Part shown: in pieces, positions 1 through 9,520 of the stretch
How positions within the stretch are numbered: the first letter of the stretch is position 1
How the letters are laid out: every line of letters starts with the position of its first letter
Translations under genes and position numbers: made by a program
Origin: Manihot esculenta
Lineage: Eukaryota; Streptophyta; Magnoliopsida; Malpighiales; Euphorbiaceae
Reading direction: 5' to 3'
Length of the DNA: 64,000 nucleotides
Assembly: GCF_001659605.2 (NCBI RefSeq)
Contig: NC_035168.2
Coordinates: 10,367,928 to 10,431,927 of the forward strand
The notes under the pieces: generated by a model
Told to the model about the DNA's origin: nothing
Seen by the model: the letters and a program-made list of their open reading frames with translations, nothing else
The model's database searches: none

Positions 1-267
1 GGACTTCCCTCACTTATGCCTTCGGGGGCCTAAAGCACTCCCGAAGCGCATGCATGTTCGGCGGCCGAACTTGAGGTTCGGCGGCCGAACCCGAGTTTTC
101 CTCCAATGCTAATTTCATGCAAAAACTCATTTTCTTTCTTGCTTAAAAACATAAATTACATTAAAATATTTTATAAAAACATGGTTTTACCCTTCTAGAA
201 TTCTCCGACTCTCGAGATTCCACCGGACGGTAGGAATTCCGATACTGGAGTCTAGCCGGGTATTACA
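1..267 (-). mobile_element. Chromovirus LTR fragment (element-5' end of LTR)
   Basis: This is the terminal part of the same LTR family seen throughout the window, read from its reverse strand: it has TTCGGCGGCCGAA dyads, the stretch with CCGGACGGTAGGAATTCC, and the terminus GCCGGGTATTACA at 267. No polypurine tract follows, so it is either a solo LTR or the 5' LTR of a minus-strand element lying to the left. It breaks the tandem repeat that starts at 268. The other end and its target duplication are outside the window. Confidence 0.85.
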
Positions 268-890
268 GCCTGGATGGCTTGGCGGAAATTGCCTTATGGC
301 CTTACTTAGTGGGATGAATGCCCAAATGGCCTAGCGAAAACTATCTTATGGTCTTGCTTAGTGGGACCAACGCTCGAATGGTCTGGCTAAAATTTTCTTG
401 TGACTTGGCCTAGCTAAAATTTGCCTTATGGTCTTGCTTAGAAGGACCAACGCCCAAATGGCCTGGCGGAAACTGCCTTATGGCCTTGCTTTGTGGGATC
501 AATGCCCGAACGGCCTAGCGAAAACTGTTTTATGGTCTTGCTTAGTGGGATCAATGCCCGAGTGGTCTAGTAAAGATTGCCCTGTGACTTGACCTGGCTA
601 AAATTTGCCTTATGACCTTGATTCGTGGGACCAACGCCCGAGTAGTCTGGCAAAAATTACTTTGTAACCTGGCCTGGAAAATATTTACCTTGTGGCCTTG
701 ATTTATAGGACCAACGCCCGAATGGCCTGGTGAAAACTATCTTATGGCCTTGCTTAGTGGGATCAACGCCTGAATGGCCTGACAAAATTTGTCTTATGGC
801 TTGACCTGGCAAAAATTGCCTTGTGACCTTACTTAGTGGGAGTAACGGCCAAATAGTCTAGCAAAATCTGCCTTATGACATGGTCTAGTC
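268..890 (-). repeat. Tandem repeat array of Tat-type 3' region, units of 52 and 80 bp
   Basis: The phrase 'gggaccaacgcccgaatggcc' recurs, with variants, at about 315, 368, 448, 500, 552, 632, 712, 763 and 843. Spacings are close to either 52 or 80 bp, so the long unit looks like the short one plus a 28-bp subunit. The reverse complement of the same repeat occurs at 36150-36725 in element A. Such arrays are known in the 3' region of Tat-lineage elements. Confidence 0.8.
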
Positions 891-899
891 TTTCTTTGA

Positions 900-2130
900 G
901 GGAGGCCATCACATCGTTCCTTGTTACTGAAGAACACCACATATGAAAATATTTTGTTAATTTATTATTGATAAAGTCTTCTCAGGTTACAAATGTTTCA
1001 AGAATGGAGAATGACTTGACCATTTAACTTGGTTAGCTTATATGACTTTGGACAAATAACCTTCTAGACCTAAATGGTTTTTTTCAATTCTCGCCCAACT
1101 TATCAAAATCAACGTTGCCACCCATCATATATGTTCTTTTGAGGACTAGATCCCCTATATTGAAGGCGTGGCCTAACCTTACAGTTGAACATTTAGGACA
1201 TCTTGTTTCTGTAAACCGCTATTCTGATTACGACCTTTTCTCATAGGAATTCTGTTTGGTCCAAATTGAAATGCATTTCTTCAGAATTCTCTAATATCTT
1301 AGGGTATTGTGTCCTGAAACTATCTACTTGGATTTCCACGAGAATGACTATCTCAGCCATGTATACAAAAGAAAATGGTGTTTCTCCTGTAGCTGTCCTG
1401 GGGCTAGTTCTATATGCCCATAGTATGTAGGGTAACTCTTCGGACCAATTATCCTTGGCTTGGTCGAGTCTTTTCTTTAGACCCTACAGGATGGTTCTGT
1501 TAGTCACTTCAGTCATACCATTGGTGTAGAGGTGATAAGTTGAGTTGAATCTAAAGTTAATTTTTCATTTCTTGCAGAAGTCTTTGAACCTGCAGCTTGC
1601 AAACTAAGATCCCTTATCACTGATAACTATCTTTGGTATTCCGAATCAGGTGAATATGTTTTTGCTGATGAAGGAAATCGCTTATTGGGTGGTGATAGAC
1701 TGTACCGCCTCAGCCTTTGCCCACTTGCTGAAATGATCCACTGATACAATACGAATTTTTTTGACCCAGATGCCTTAGAGAACATGCTAAGGATATCTAT
1801 CCCCCACTGAAAGGAAGGGCAAGGACTTCCAATGGCCACTTGCATTTCTCTTAGAATCCTTGGAATGTTTGCACGTACTTGGCATTTTTGACACCTCTGC
1901 ACAAGCTACTTCGCATCTTTCATTATCATCGACCAGTAATATCCTTGTGTAAATGCTTTCCAAGCTATTGTTCATGCGCCTTCATGGCTCCTGTAATCAC
2001 TTTCATAGATATTCCTTAAGATTTTCTGACCTTCTTTTTCGGTAACACACCATAGCCATGGATGTGTGGAGGACCTCTTGTATAATCAACCATCAATTAG
2101 TGTGTATTTAGAAGACTTCCTTATTATCTA
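900..2130 (-). pseudogene. Integrase remnant of element B
   Basis: On the minus strand at 1627-1902 an open stretch encodes a zinc-finger end (CQKCQ), then FQWGIDILSMF and ASGSKKF, matching the integrase core of Tat-type Ty3/gypsy elements, where a WGIDI(L/V) motif carries the first catalytic Asp. Sequence on both sides continues the domain in other frames. It cannot make a functional protein. Confidence 0.7.
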
Positions 2131-2329
2131 TTTGGCTGATAATTCATCGGCTGAAAGGTCATCTTGTGTTAAGAATTTGTATACTAGTGTCATCCATGAT
2201 TTCCCTTCTTCTATGAGAAAGCACTCTTCCATTGCCGTTGCTGGAGTGTGCAATTCCTTGAATTGAAACAGTTGGTTCAAGTGTTGTTCCCCGCCACTGC
2301 CATCTTGGCTAGAAGATCCACCTTTACAT

Positions 2330-3026
2330 TGTTGCCTCTGGCCACCTGGAAAAGTTCACAATTGCCCTTCCCATCTTTGATCCTATTCATCAAGGACTGA
2401 ACCTTCTCCTCTCATTTGATAAGGTTCAATTCTTGGAATCTGAATTGTCCCTGCATTGATTAACAACCAATTGTGAGTCACTAAAAATAATAGATTTTTG
2501 TATACCTAATTCCTTAACAATTCTTAGGTCCATTATTATAGTCTCATATTCGGCTACATTGTTAGTAGAATTGAAGGCGAGTTTGGCTGCATATCAAAGC
2601 ATTATATATGTCTAAGATTGTAATAGGATCCCAATTTCTGAATCCCGACTCAGCAAGCTTCGCCCACCCAAACCTTCCATTCCTTTGTGTTCTCCTCCGA
2701 GGACCCTGAAGGTTCTAACGGCGGAGTCATCTCTACAACAAAGTTGGCTAGCACCTAGGCTTTCGTAGCCTTCCTTGGGACATAATTGATATTGTAGGCT
2801 AACAGCATTACAGCTTAGGTGGATAACTGCCCTAACAACTCCGGCCTATGTAGAACTTTCCGCAGAGGGTAATCTGTTTTGACTTCTATGGTATGTGACT
2901 CGAAGTATAGTTGTAGCTTTGTAGCTGACATTAAAACTGTGAACGCCAACTTTTCGAGAGGAGGATAGTTCAATTCTGCCCCCTTTAACATCTAGCTGGC
3001 ATAGTATACTGAAATTTGCTCTCATT
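2330..3026 (-). pseudogene. RNase H remnant of element B
   Basis: The minus-strand translation in changing frames reads through a YPPLEKLAF-like segment and a TYH-R--NRLPSAESS-like segment, corresponding to RNase H of Tat elements just downstream of the RT. Several stops and shifts interrupt it. It joins the RT half at 5137 once the solo LTR and one copy of GTTTT are removed on paper. Confidence 0.55.
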
Positions 3027-3031
3027 GTTTT

Positions 3032-5131
3032 TGTAACGACTCGAGAACCGAACCGCTACCGGTGCTAGAATCCAGATCAACTTAAGGTCGCTGGGACCCA
3101 TAGCAAGCCTAACATGCATCCTGTATATCTGATAAAATCTCATACATGATCATACTTTGCATAAAATCTTAAACGTTTTCATACACTAAGCTTGACCTGT
3201 GCATGCACCATAACTATAAACATAAAACCCCACACTAGAGCCCTCATCAAATGCTCTAGTGGGGCAACATATCATATTTCAAGGCTGGTTCCACATAACT
3301 CATCATTAAAACATTTCATATAGATCATGTACAAAAAGGGATTAACACTACTATTAGGGCCAAGCACAACATTAAACCATAAAACATTTCTCTACATTAC
3401 ATTATTTTACATTACATGTCCACTACTAATCGAATACACTTAACATAGCCTTCAACCTTGACGACTTCCCGGTCTATCCTGAACCTGCAAGCCTGGGGGT
3501 TAGGGAAAATGGGTGAGAGCTACTAAAGCCCAATGAGCGGAAAAATAAAAACAGTTTATAAAGATATGCCATCATGAAATGCATCACAATACAAGTAAAT
3601 CACCTTAAGATGGTATTGTCACCAATAGCCCCCTACATATCCAATAAATGTTCGGCCCTCGACGGAGCTCCTCAGGACTTCCTCTTAAACATAACATAAT
3701 TTCTCTTACTCTGTGCCAGGGGCGTAGAATGGGCCTCGACCTGGACTTCCGTATCATACCATATCATATCATATCATCTTGAGGACTAATGGATCATCCA
3801 ATAATCATCCATATCAACATCATATTATGCAATGCATCATATTCGTGAATTCTAATGCAACAACCTAATACATAAACATGTATCCATGATGCATGCACAT
3901 GCTTCATAATTTAATTGCTTTAGAAACAAAAGAGTTCTGTTCTACTCACCTCTGGCTGACTCTGGACTAACTCTGAAGCAGCTAACACTGCTAGCCTCAT
4001 CGATTCCTTAGGTCCGATCCTACACAGGTGGACTCAAATGAGGGACCAAACAAACTCTAACATGACTCTAAACATCTCCCCAAAAACCCCCTAAAACATC
4101 ATAAACATGCAAGGAAAAACAGGCAAAGAAAGGCTGGGCAGGGGACTTTCGGCAGCAGGTTCGGCGGCCGAAGGTCCCTCTAGAGCCGAAAGTCAGGCAC
4201 TTTCAGGGGCAGGGTTCGGCGGCCGAAAGTCCTTCCAGAGCCGAAAGTCACAACCTTCGGGGGCAGGTTCGGCGGCCGAAACTCCCCTCCAGAGCCGAAA
4301 GTCCAAACCTTCGGGTGCGAGTTTAGGCGGCCTAAAGCTGCCTCCAGGCAGGTTCGGCGGCCGAAACTGGCTTCGGCGGCCGTACCTGGGCTCTCCCAAA
4401 GGGCAGAACCCGACTCTGCCTTGCGTATCCAGCCACCCACAATATCCCAACATGCATCCAACTATACTAAAACATGCATAAACATATTTTCAAGCATATA
4501 GGGGCATAAAACTAGCCTATACCCCAACAAACATCACCATGGAATCACATTTATCAAAAAGGGTACATAAACCCTAACATTTACAACTAGCCTAAACATG
4601 CATCAAAACCCTTAACCCCTTCTTAAAACTTACTTAAAACATGAAAGAAGAGGAGGATCTATACTTACCTCTTGAAGATCGAGAGGAGATGCGATCCCAA
4701 ACTTGGAGATATGGAGGAACGAGCTCCAGGATTGAAGGGATTGAAGGAAAACACAAGATCGACTAAAGGAAGGCGAAATCTCACCTATGCCCGAAAATGG
4801 AGAGAGAAAACTCGCCCATTTTCAGACAATGGGCCTTTTATAGGTGGCTGGCCAGACCACCTTCGGGGGCCAAAGGTGTCTCCACAAACCCCCCATGTTC
4901 GGCAGCCGAACTTGAGGTTCGGCGGCCGAACCTGGGTTTTCCTCCTTGATCTTTTTCTTTCAAAACTCAATTTTCTTTCTTCGTCAAAACCATAAAAATA
5001 TATGAAAACATTTTAGAAAACCTTTATTTTACCCCTTCTAGAATGCTCCGACATCCGAGAAATTCTGGATTCCAACGGAGATTCCGCCGAAAGGTAGGAA
5101 TTCTGGTGCCGGGGTCTAGCCGGGTATTACA
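3032..5131 (-). mobile_element. Solo chromovirus LTR with 5-bp target duplication
   Basis: The 2,100-bp LTR runs from TGTAACGACT to GGGTATTACA and is flanked by GTTTT at 3027-3031 and 5132-5136. There is no internal sequence, so it is a product of LTR-LTR recombination. The minus strand carries a TATA box (4836-4842), the predicted splice donor GT (4667-4668, AAGAG|GTAAGT) and several TTCGGCGGCCGAA dyads (about 4155-4390 and 4905-4930). Confidence 0.93.
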
Positions 5132-5136
5132 GTTTT

Positions 5137-6470
5137 TATGAACAAGTACTGAGCAAACTGCTTTTTTTTTTTTCACAGACAAGTATAGAAATAAAACTTC
5201 CCTTTCAATGAGCCGGCTTAGCAGCAAAGGGGATGATAAGAAGGTTTATAGAATTTCAAATACCTTTGCACACTCTTCTCCCCATTCAAACTTGCCTTTT
5301 CCTTTCAAAGCCTTGAAGAACAGAAGGCACCTTCTGGCCGAGCATGATATGAGATGATCTAGGGCAGTGACCCACCCATTTAGCCTTTAGACCTCATTAA
5401 TGGTTTTGGGTGCTTCCATATTTTGGATGGTATTGATATTCTCAAGGTTTGCCTCTATACCTCGTTCCGAGATTATATATCTGAGGAACTTTCCAGCTTT
5501 TACTCTGAAAGTACATTTCTAAAGGTTCAACTTTATACCCGTCTTATCTAGGACGTCAAAAATTTTCAGATATCTTCTAGACGGTCCTTCAAGGATTGAC
5601 TCTTCACCACCATGTCATCCACATATACCTCCACTTTTGATCACACCATTTCTTTAAAGATTTCTAACACCAACCTTTGGTACGTCACCCCTGCATTTTT
5701 TAATTCGAAAGGCATTACTTTGTAGCAGTAAACTCCTTCATCTATTATGAATGTGGTCTTTTATGCATCTTCAGTATCCATCATGATTTAGTAGTATCCT
5801 GAAATAGCATCAAGGAAGGAGACCACTGCATGCCTTGAGGTCGAATCCACTAATCTGTCAATGGACGGTAACGGATAGTGATCTTTTAAGCATGCTTTAT
5901 TTAAGTCAGTAACGTCCACGCATATCCTCCAATTTCCGTTAGCCTTATATACTAGGATCACATTGGCTAGCCATGTGGGATATTAAACTTTTTTTGTTAA
6001 TTCTGCACTTAGAAGCTTGTCAACCTCGTTTTTGATCACTTGTTGCCTCTCTGGTGTGAACTTCCTTTTCTTTTGTTAAATTGGTTTGACGGTCTTATCA
6101 AGGGATAAATTATGGGTGATGATAGCCGGGTCTACACCTATTATGTCTTTTGGAGACCAAGCAAAAGTGGTTACTCGATTTTTTGGCAACTCTATCAATC
6201 GAACCTTCATTTCCCCGGTTAGTGCAGTGCCAAACTGCACCTTTTGCTCCTTCCTTAGCTGGACCTCCTCTATCGGATCTATGGGTTCCGGCTTTATATG
6301 AAATTTTGAATTCTCCAGCAAATTGATGGGTATGGTTGCTTTTCTGATAGTTTTTGTAGGGTATTCATATTTTTCTTTGGCTGATCTCGGACTGCCTCGA
6401 ACCACTACTATTCCTTCGGGGGCTAGAAGCTTAAGGATCAATTTGTTAAAGATCAACTAACTTATAATTA
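5137..6470 (-). pseudogene. Reverse transcriptase remnant of element B
   Basis: An open stretch at 6076-6456 (126 codons) ends in FAWSPKDIIGVDPAIITH, the conserved segment before the RT of Tat elements. Downstream, the minus strand reads FTPERQQVIKNEVDKLL, then CVDVTDLNKACLKDHYPLP, MPFELKNAG and the active site YVDDMVVKS (near 5611-5640). Stops replace residues at several places, including one after the TKKV segment and one in SGYY. The upstream protease domain is missing apart from its last residues. Confidence 0.8.
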
Positions 6471-6506
6471 ACTATAATTAGGAATCATTTCATAAAATAT
6501 AAGAGT

Positions 6507-6987
6507 TGATGTTACATAACATTCGCACAAGGTAAGTCGTGAGCTATCACTACTAGGTAGAGACACATAGGAAACGCTGACCAATGCGAGAGAGAGAAGA
6601 CCCGGACACTTCAATATCCGGGTCATCACCAGAAGACTCACCCTTCCTTTAACGAGATGTGTCTCGACACAAAAGTACTATTATCACACATATTACACAT
6701 GTGATTGTAACCACATTACCGCCAGATTATCAGAAAAGTACCATATTCATCTCTAGCTCTTGCAGTATAAAAAGAGAAGAATCACAAAGACAAAGATACA
6801 CTATTCTAAAACACTAAAACTCTCAGTAGTTTATTATATTTTCTCTACTTGTGGAGATACTAACTTGAGCGTCAGAGTGGCTACTGTGGTACCCACCACT
6901 ACTTCATGTTTTCTACCTTGCAGGCTCTAACCAATCACAACACAGTCTCATTCTAGCCACGTCACCAATCTAATCTCAGCACCATCA
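6507..6987 (+). repeat. 5' LTR of element A
   Basis: This 481-bp LTR begins TGATGTTACAT and ends ACCATCA. A TATAAAAAG box lies at about 6768-6776. It is 62 bp shorter than the 3' LTR, mainly in the stretch between the CACATTATG-like segment and CACATTACCGCCAGATTATC. Confidence 0.88.
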
Positions 6988-7010
6988 TTTGGTAATGTTG
7001 CCGAGAACTC
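6988..7010 (+). other. Primer-binding site of element A
   Basis: TTTGGTAATGTTGCCGAGAAC follows the LTR directly. Tat-type elements commonly use a site of the form TGGCGCCGTTGCCGGGGA. The match is clear at the 3' half and altered in the first half. Confidence 0.75.
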
Positions 7011-7080
7011 CATTGAATCCCCTTTGTTCATTTAGATTACAATATGTTTCCTCTTTCTTCTCTCTCCCTTCACTCTAAAA

Positions 7081-7134
7081 ATGGCTGGTAATCCTAGAGT
7101 TGTTGTTAATGTTACTATCAATGAAGGAGTTCTC
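7081..7134 (+). pseudogene. Start of gag of element A, cut by element D
   Basis: An ATG 94 nt after the LTR opens a frame beginning MAGNPRVVVNVTINEGVL. It is interrupted by the insertion of element D, with the target TTCTC at 7130-7134. The rest of gag resumes at 34532. Confidence 0.65.
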
Positions 7135-9080
7135 TGTGACGACCCGAAATCGGACCGCTACTGGAGCTAGGATCCAGATCGACTTAAGGTCGCCGGGACC
7201 CGTAGCAAGCCTAATATACAACCTATAATACCTGATAAATCCCATACATGATCATACATTTACATAAAAATTTTAAACTTTCCATCTACCAAGCTCGACC
7301 TGTGCATGCACTGAAACTGAACATATAAAAACCCCACACTAGAGCCCTCATCAAATACTCTAGTTGGGTCAACATATCAAACATCAAGCTTGGTTTAACA
7401 TTTCTTAACATTAAAACATTTCATAACGATCATGAACAAAAGGGGATTAACATTACATTAGGGCCAAGCACAATACTAAACCTCATAACATTTTTGTACA
7501 ATACTTTACATCACAATATCTTTCATGTCCACAACTAACTATTACATACACTATGCCTTTACTCTTGCTGACCTCCCGATCTATCCTGAACCTGCAAGCT
7601 TGGGGGTTGAGGGAAAAGGGTGAGCTACTAGAGCCCAGTGAGCAGAATAGTAAAATAATATATTAAAATCTAGGCTTTCATGACACATCACAAACAAATC
7701 ACATCAAGGATGGACTTATCACCAATAGCCCTCTACATATCCAACTGTGCCAGGGGAGTAGAATGGGCCTCACTGGTCTTTCTCTTAACATAACATAACA
7801 TAACATTCCAATATGCCAGGGGCGTAGAATGGGCCTCACTGGTCTTTCTCTTACTCTGTGCCAGGGGAATGGGCCTCTCTGGACTTCCATACCGTATCAT
7901 CGTCATCATATCATATCAGGGCTAATGGGTCATCCAACATCCATCCACATCAACATCATAGTATGCAATGCAACATATTCGTGAATTCTAATGCAAACAA
8001 CCTAGTATATATCATGGCATTCGTGATGCATGAACATGCTCAAAATTTATTTACTTTGAAACATAAAGATCCATTCTACTCACCTCAGGCTGACTCTGAA
8101 CAGACTCTGAAGCAGCTATCTCACTACTGGGATCCTCGGTTCCTTGTGTCCGAACCTACACAGGTGGACTCAAATGAGGGACCAAACATATACTAACATA
8201 ACTCTAAACATCTCCCCAAAAATTCCCTAAAACATCATAAAACATTCATAGAAAACATGCAAAGGAAGGCTGAACAGGGCACTTTCGGGGGCAGGTTCGG
8301 CGGCCGAAAGTCCCTCCAGAGCCGAAAGTCAGGGACTTTCGGGGGCAGGGTTCGGCGGCCAAAAGTCTGTCCAAAGCCGAAAGTCACCAACCTTCGGCGG
8401 CAGGTTCAGCGGCCAAAACTCCCCTCCAGAGCCGAAACTAGCCTATACCCCAACAAACATCCACATAGCATACATTTAGGCATATAGGGCACATAAACCC
8501 TAACATTCTACAACTACTCTAAACATGCATTAAAACTCTCTAAAACCCTTCAAAACTTACTAAAAACATAAAAGAAGGGTAGGATCTCCACTTACCTCTT
8601 GAAGATCGAGAGGGGAGGCGATCCAAACTTGGAGATGGGAGAAATCGAACTCCGGGGTCTCCAAGCTTCAAAACTTCGTTTTTAGCTCAAAATCTTCAAA
8701 ATCAAGTTAAAACTTGTTAAAAACTTGAAGGATTTGAGGAGAAAACACAAGATCGACAAAATGGGTGGCGGAGACTCACCTTGCCCGAAAATAGAGAGAG
8801 AAAACTCTCCCATTTTCGGACAGAGGGCCTTTTATAGGTGGCTGGCCAGACCACCTTCGGGGGCCAAAAGAGCTTCCGCAAGTCACCAACGTTCGGCGGT
8901 CGAACTTGAGTTTCTCCTCCAAAACATTTTCTTTCAAAACTCAATTTCCTTCTTCGTAAAACCATAAAAACATATGAAAACATTTTATAAAAATATGATT
9001 TTACCCTTCTAGAGGGTTCCGACATCCGAGATTCCGTCGGAAAGCAGGAATTTCGTGCCGGGGTCTAACTGGGTATTACA
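7135..9080 (-). repeat. 3' LTR of element D
   Basis: It runs from TGTGACGACC to GGGTATTACA. Compared with the 5' LTR it lacks about 0.2 kb: GCCGAA near 8436 is joined straight to ACTAGCCTATACC, sequences that lie at 33670 and 33883 in the 5' copy. It has a TATA box (8830-8836) and splice donor (8594-8595) on the minus strand. The terminal TGTG instead of TGTA is a later change. Confidence 0.9.
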
Positions 9081-9117
9081 TTCTCCCCCCCTTAAGAACA
9101 TTCATCCCCGAATGTTC
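9081..9117 (-). promoter_or_regulatory. Polypurine tract and adjacent hairpin, element D
   Basis: On the minus strand, TTAAGGGGGGGAGAA directly precedes the 3' LTR and primes plus-strand DNA. Immediately before it is an inverted repeat with arms GAACATTCG / TGAATGTTC around a 4-nt loop (9096-9117), with one mismatch in this copy. Confidence 0.85.
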
Positions 9118-9178
9118 ACCAAACAAGCATAGCATGGCATAACACACCTAAACACATAAAAACACATAGATACTAACC

Positions 9179-9520
9179 TTAAAAGAGATGAGGGTGCTGC
9201 TAGAGCATAGACTCCCGTGTCTCCCAAGTACATTCTTCTACGTTATGGTGATTCTAAAGGACTTTCACCATTGGGATTTCTTTGTTCCTCAACTTTCTGA
9301 TATGCGTGTCTAGGATCCGCACTGGCTGCTCAACATAGGTGAGATCTCCTAGGATCTCCACATCAGGCTCACTAAGAACCTTGTCCGGATTTGACACGAA
9401 CTTTCGTAACATGGAAACATGGAAAACCGGATGGATTCTTTCCATTGAAGCAGGTAAGTCCAACTTGTACGATACATTTCTGATCTTTTGCAAGATTTCA
9501 AAGGGTCTGATGTACCGTGG
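9179..9520 (-). pseudogene. Integrase C-terminal tail and chromodomain-like end of element D
   Basis: The minus strand encodes [20 protein letters not shown], then a segment with [18 protein letters not shown] and the chromodomain-like end (IPMVKVL, then ECTWE and a QQHPHLF-type terminus with the stop at 9179-9181). A TAG replaces Gln within the last dozen residues. The rest of pol continues at 17516 beyond element E. Confidence 0.85.

Larger units (their letters stand above)
268..6470 (-). mobile_element. Element B: decayed Tat-lineage Ty3/gypsy pol region
   Basis: Reading the minus strand from 6470 down to 268 gives, in order, the tail of the protease domain, reverse transcriptase, RNase H, integrase and a tandem-repeat 3' region, which is the usual order of Tat/Ogre-type elements. 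Frameshifts and stops are frequent. No LTR, gag or primer site of its own is visible: it is cut at 6470 by AT-rich DNA and at 268 by a chromovirus LTR. A solo LTR (3032-5131) was inserted in the RT/RNase H part. Lineage assignment rests on remembered motif style, not on a search. Confidence 0.75.
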
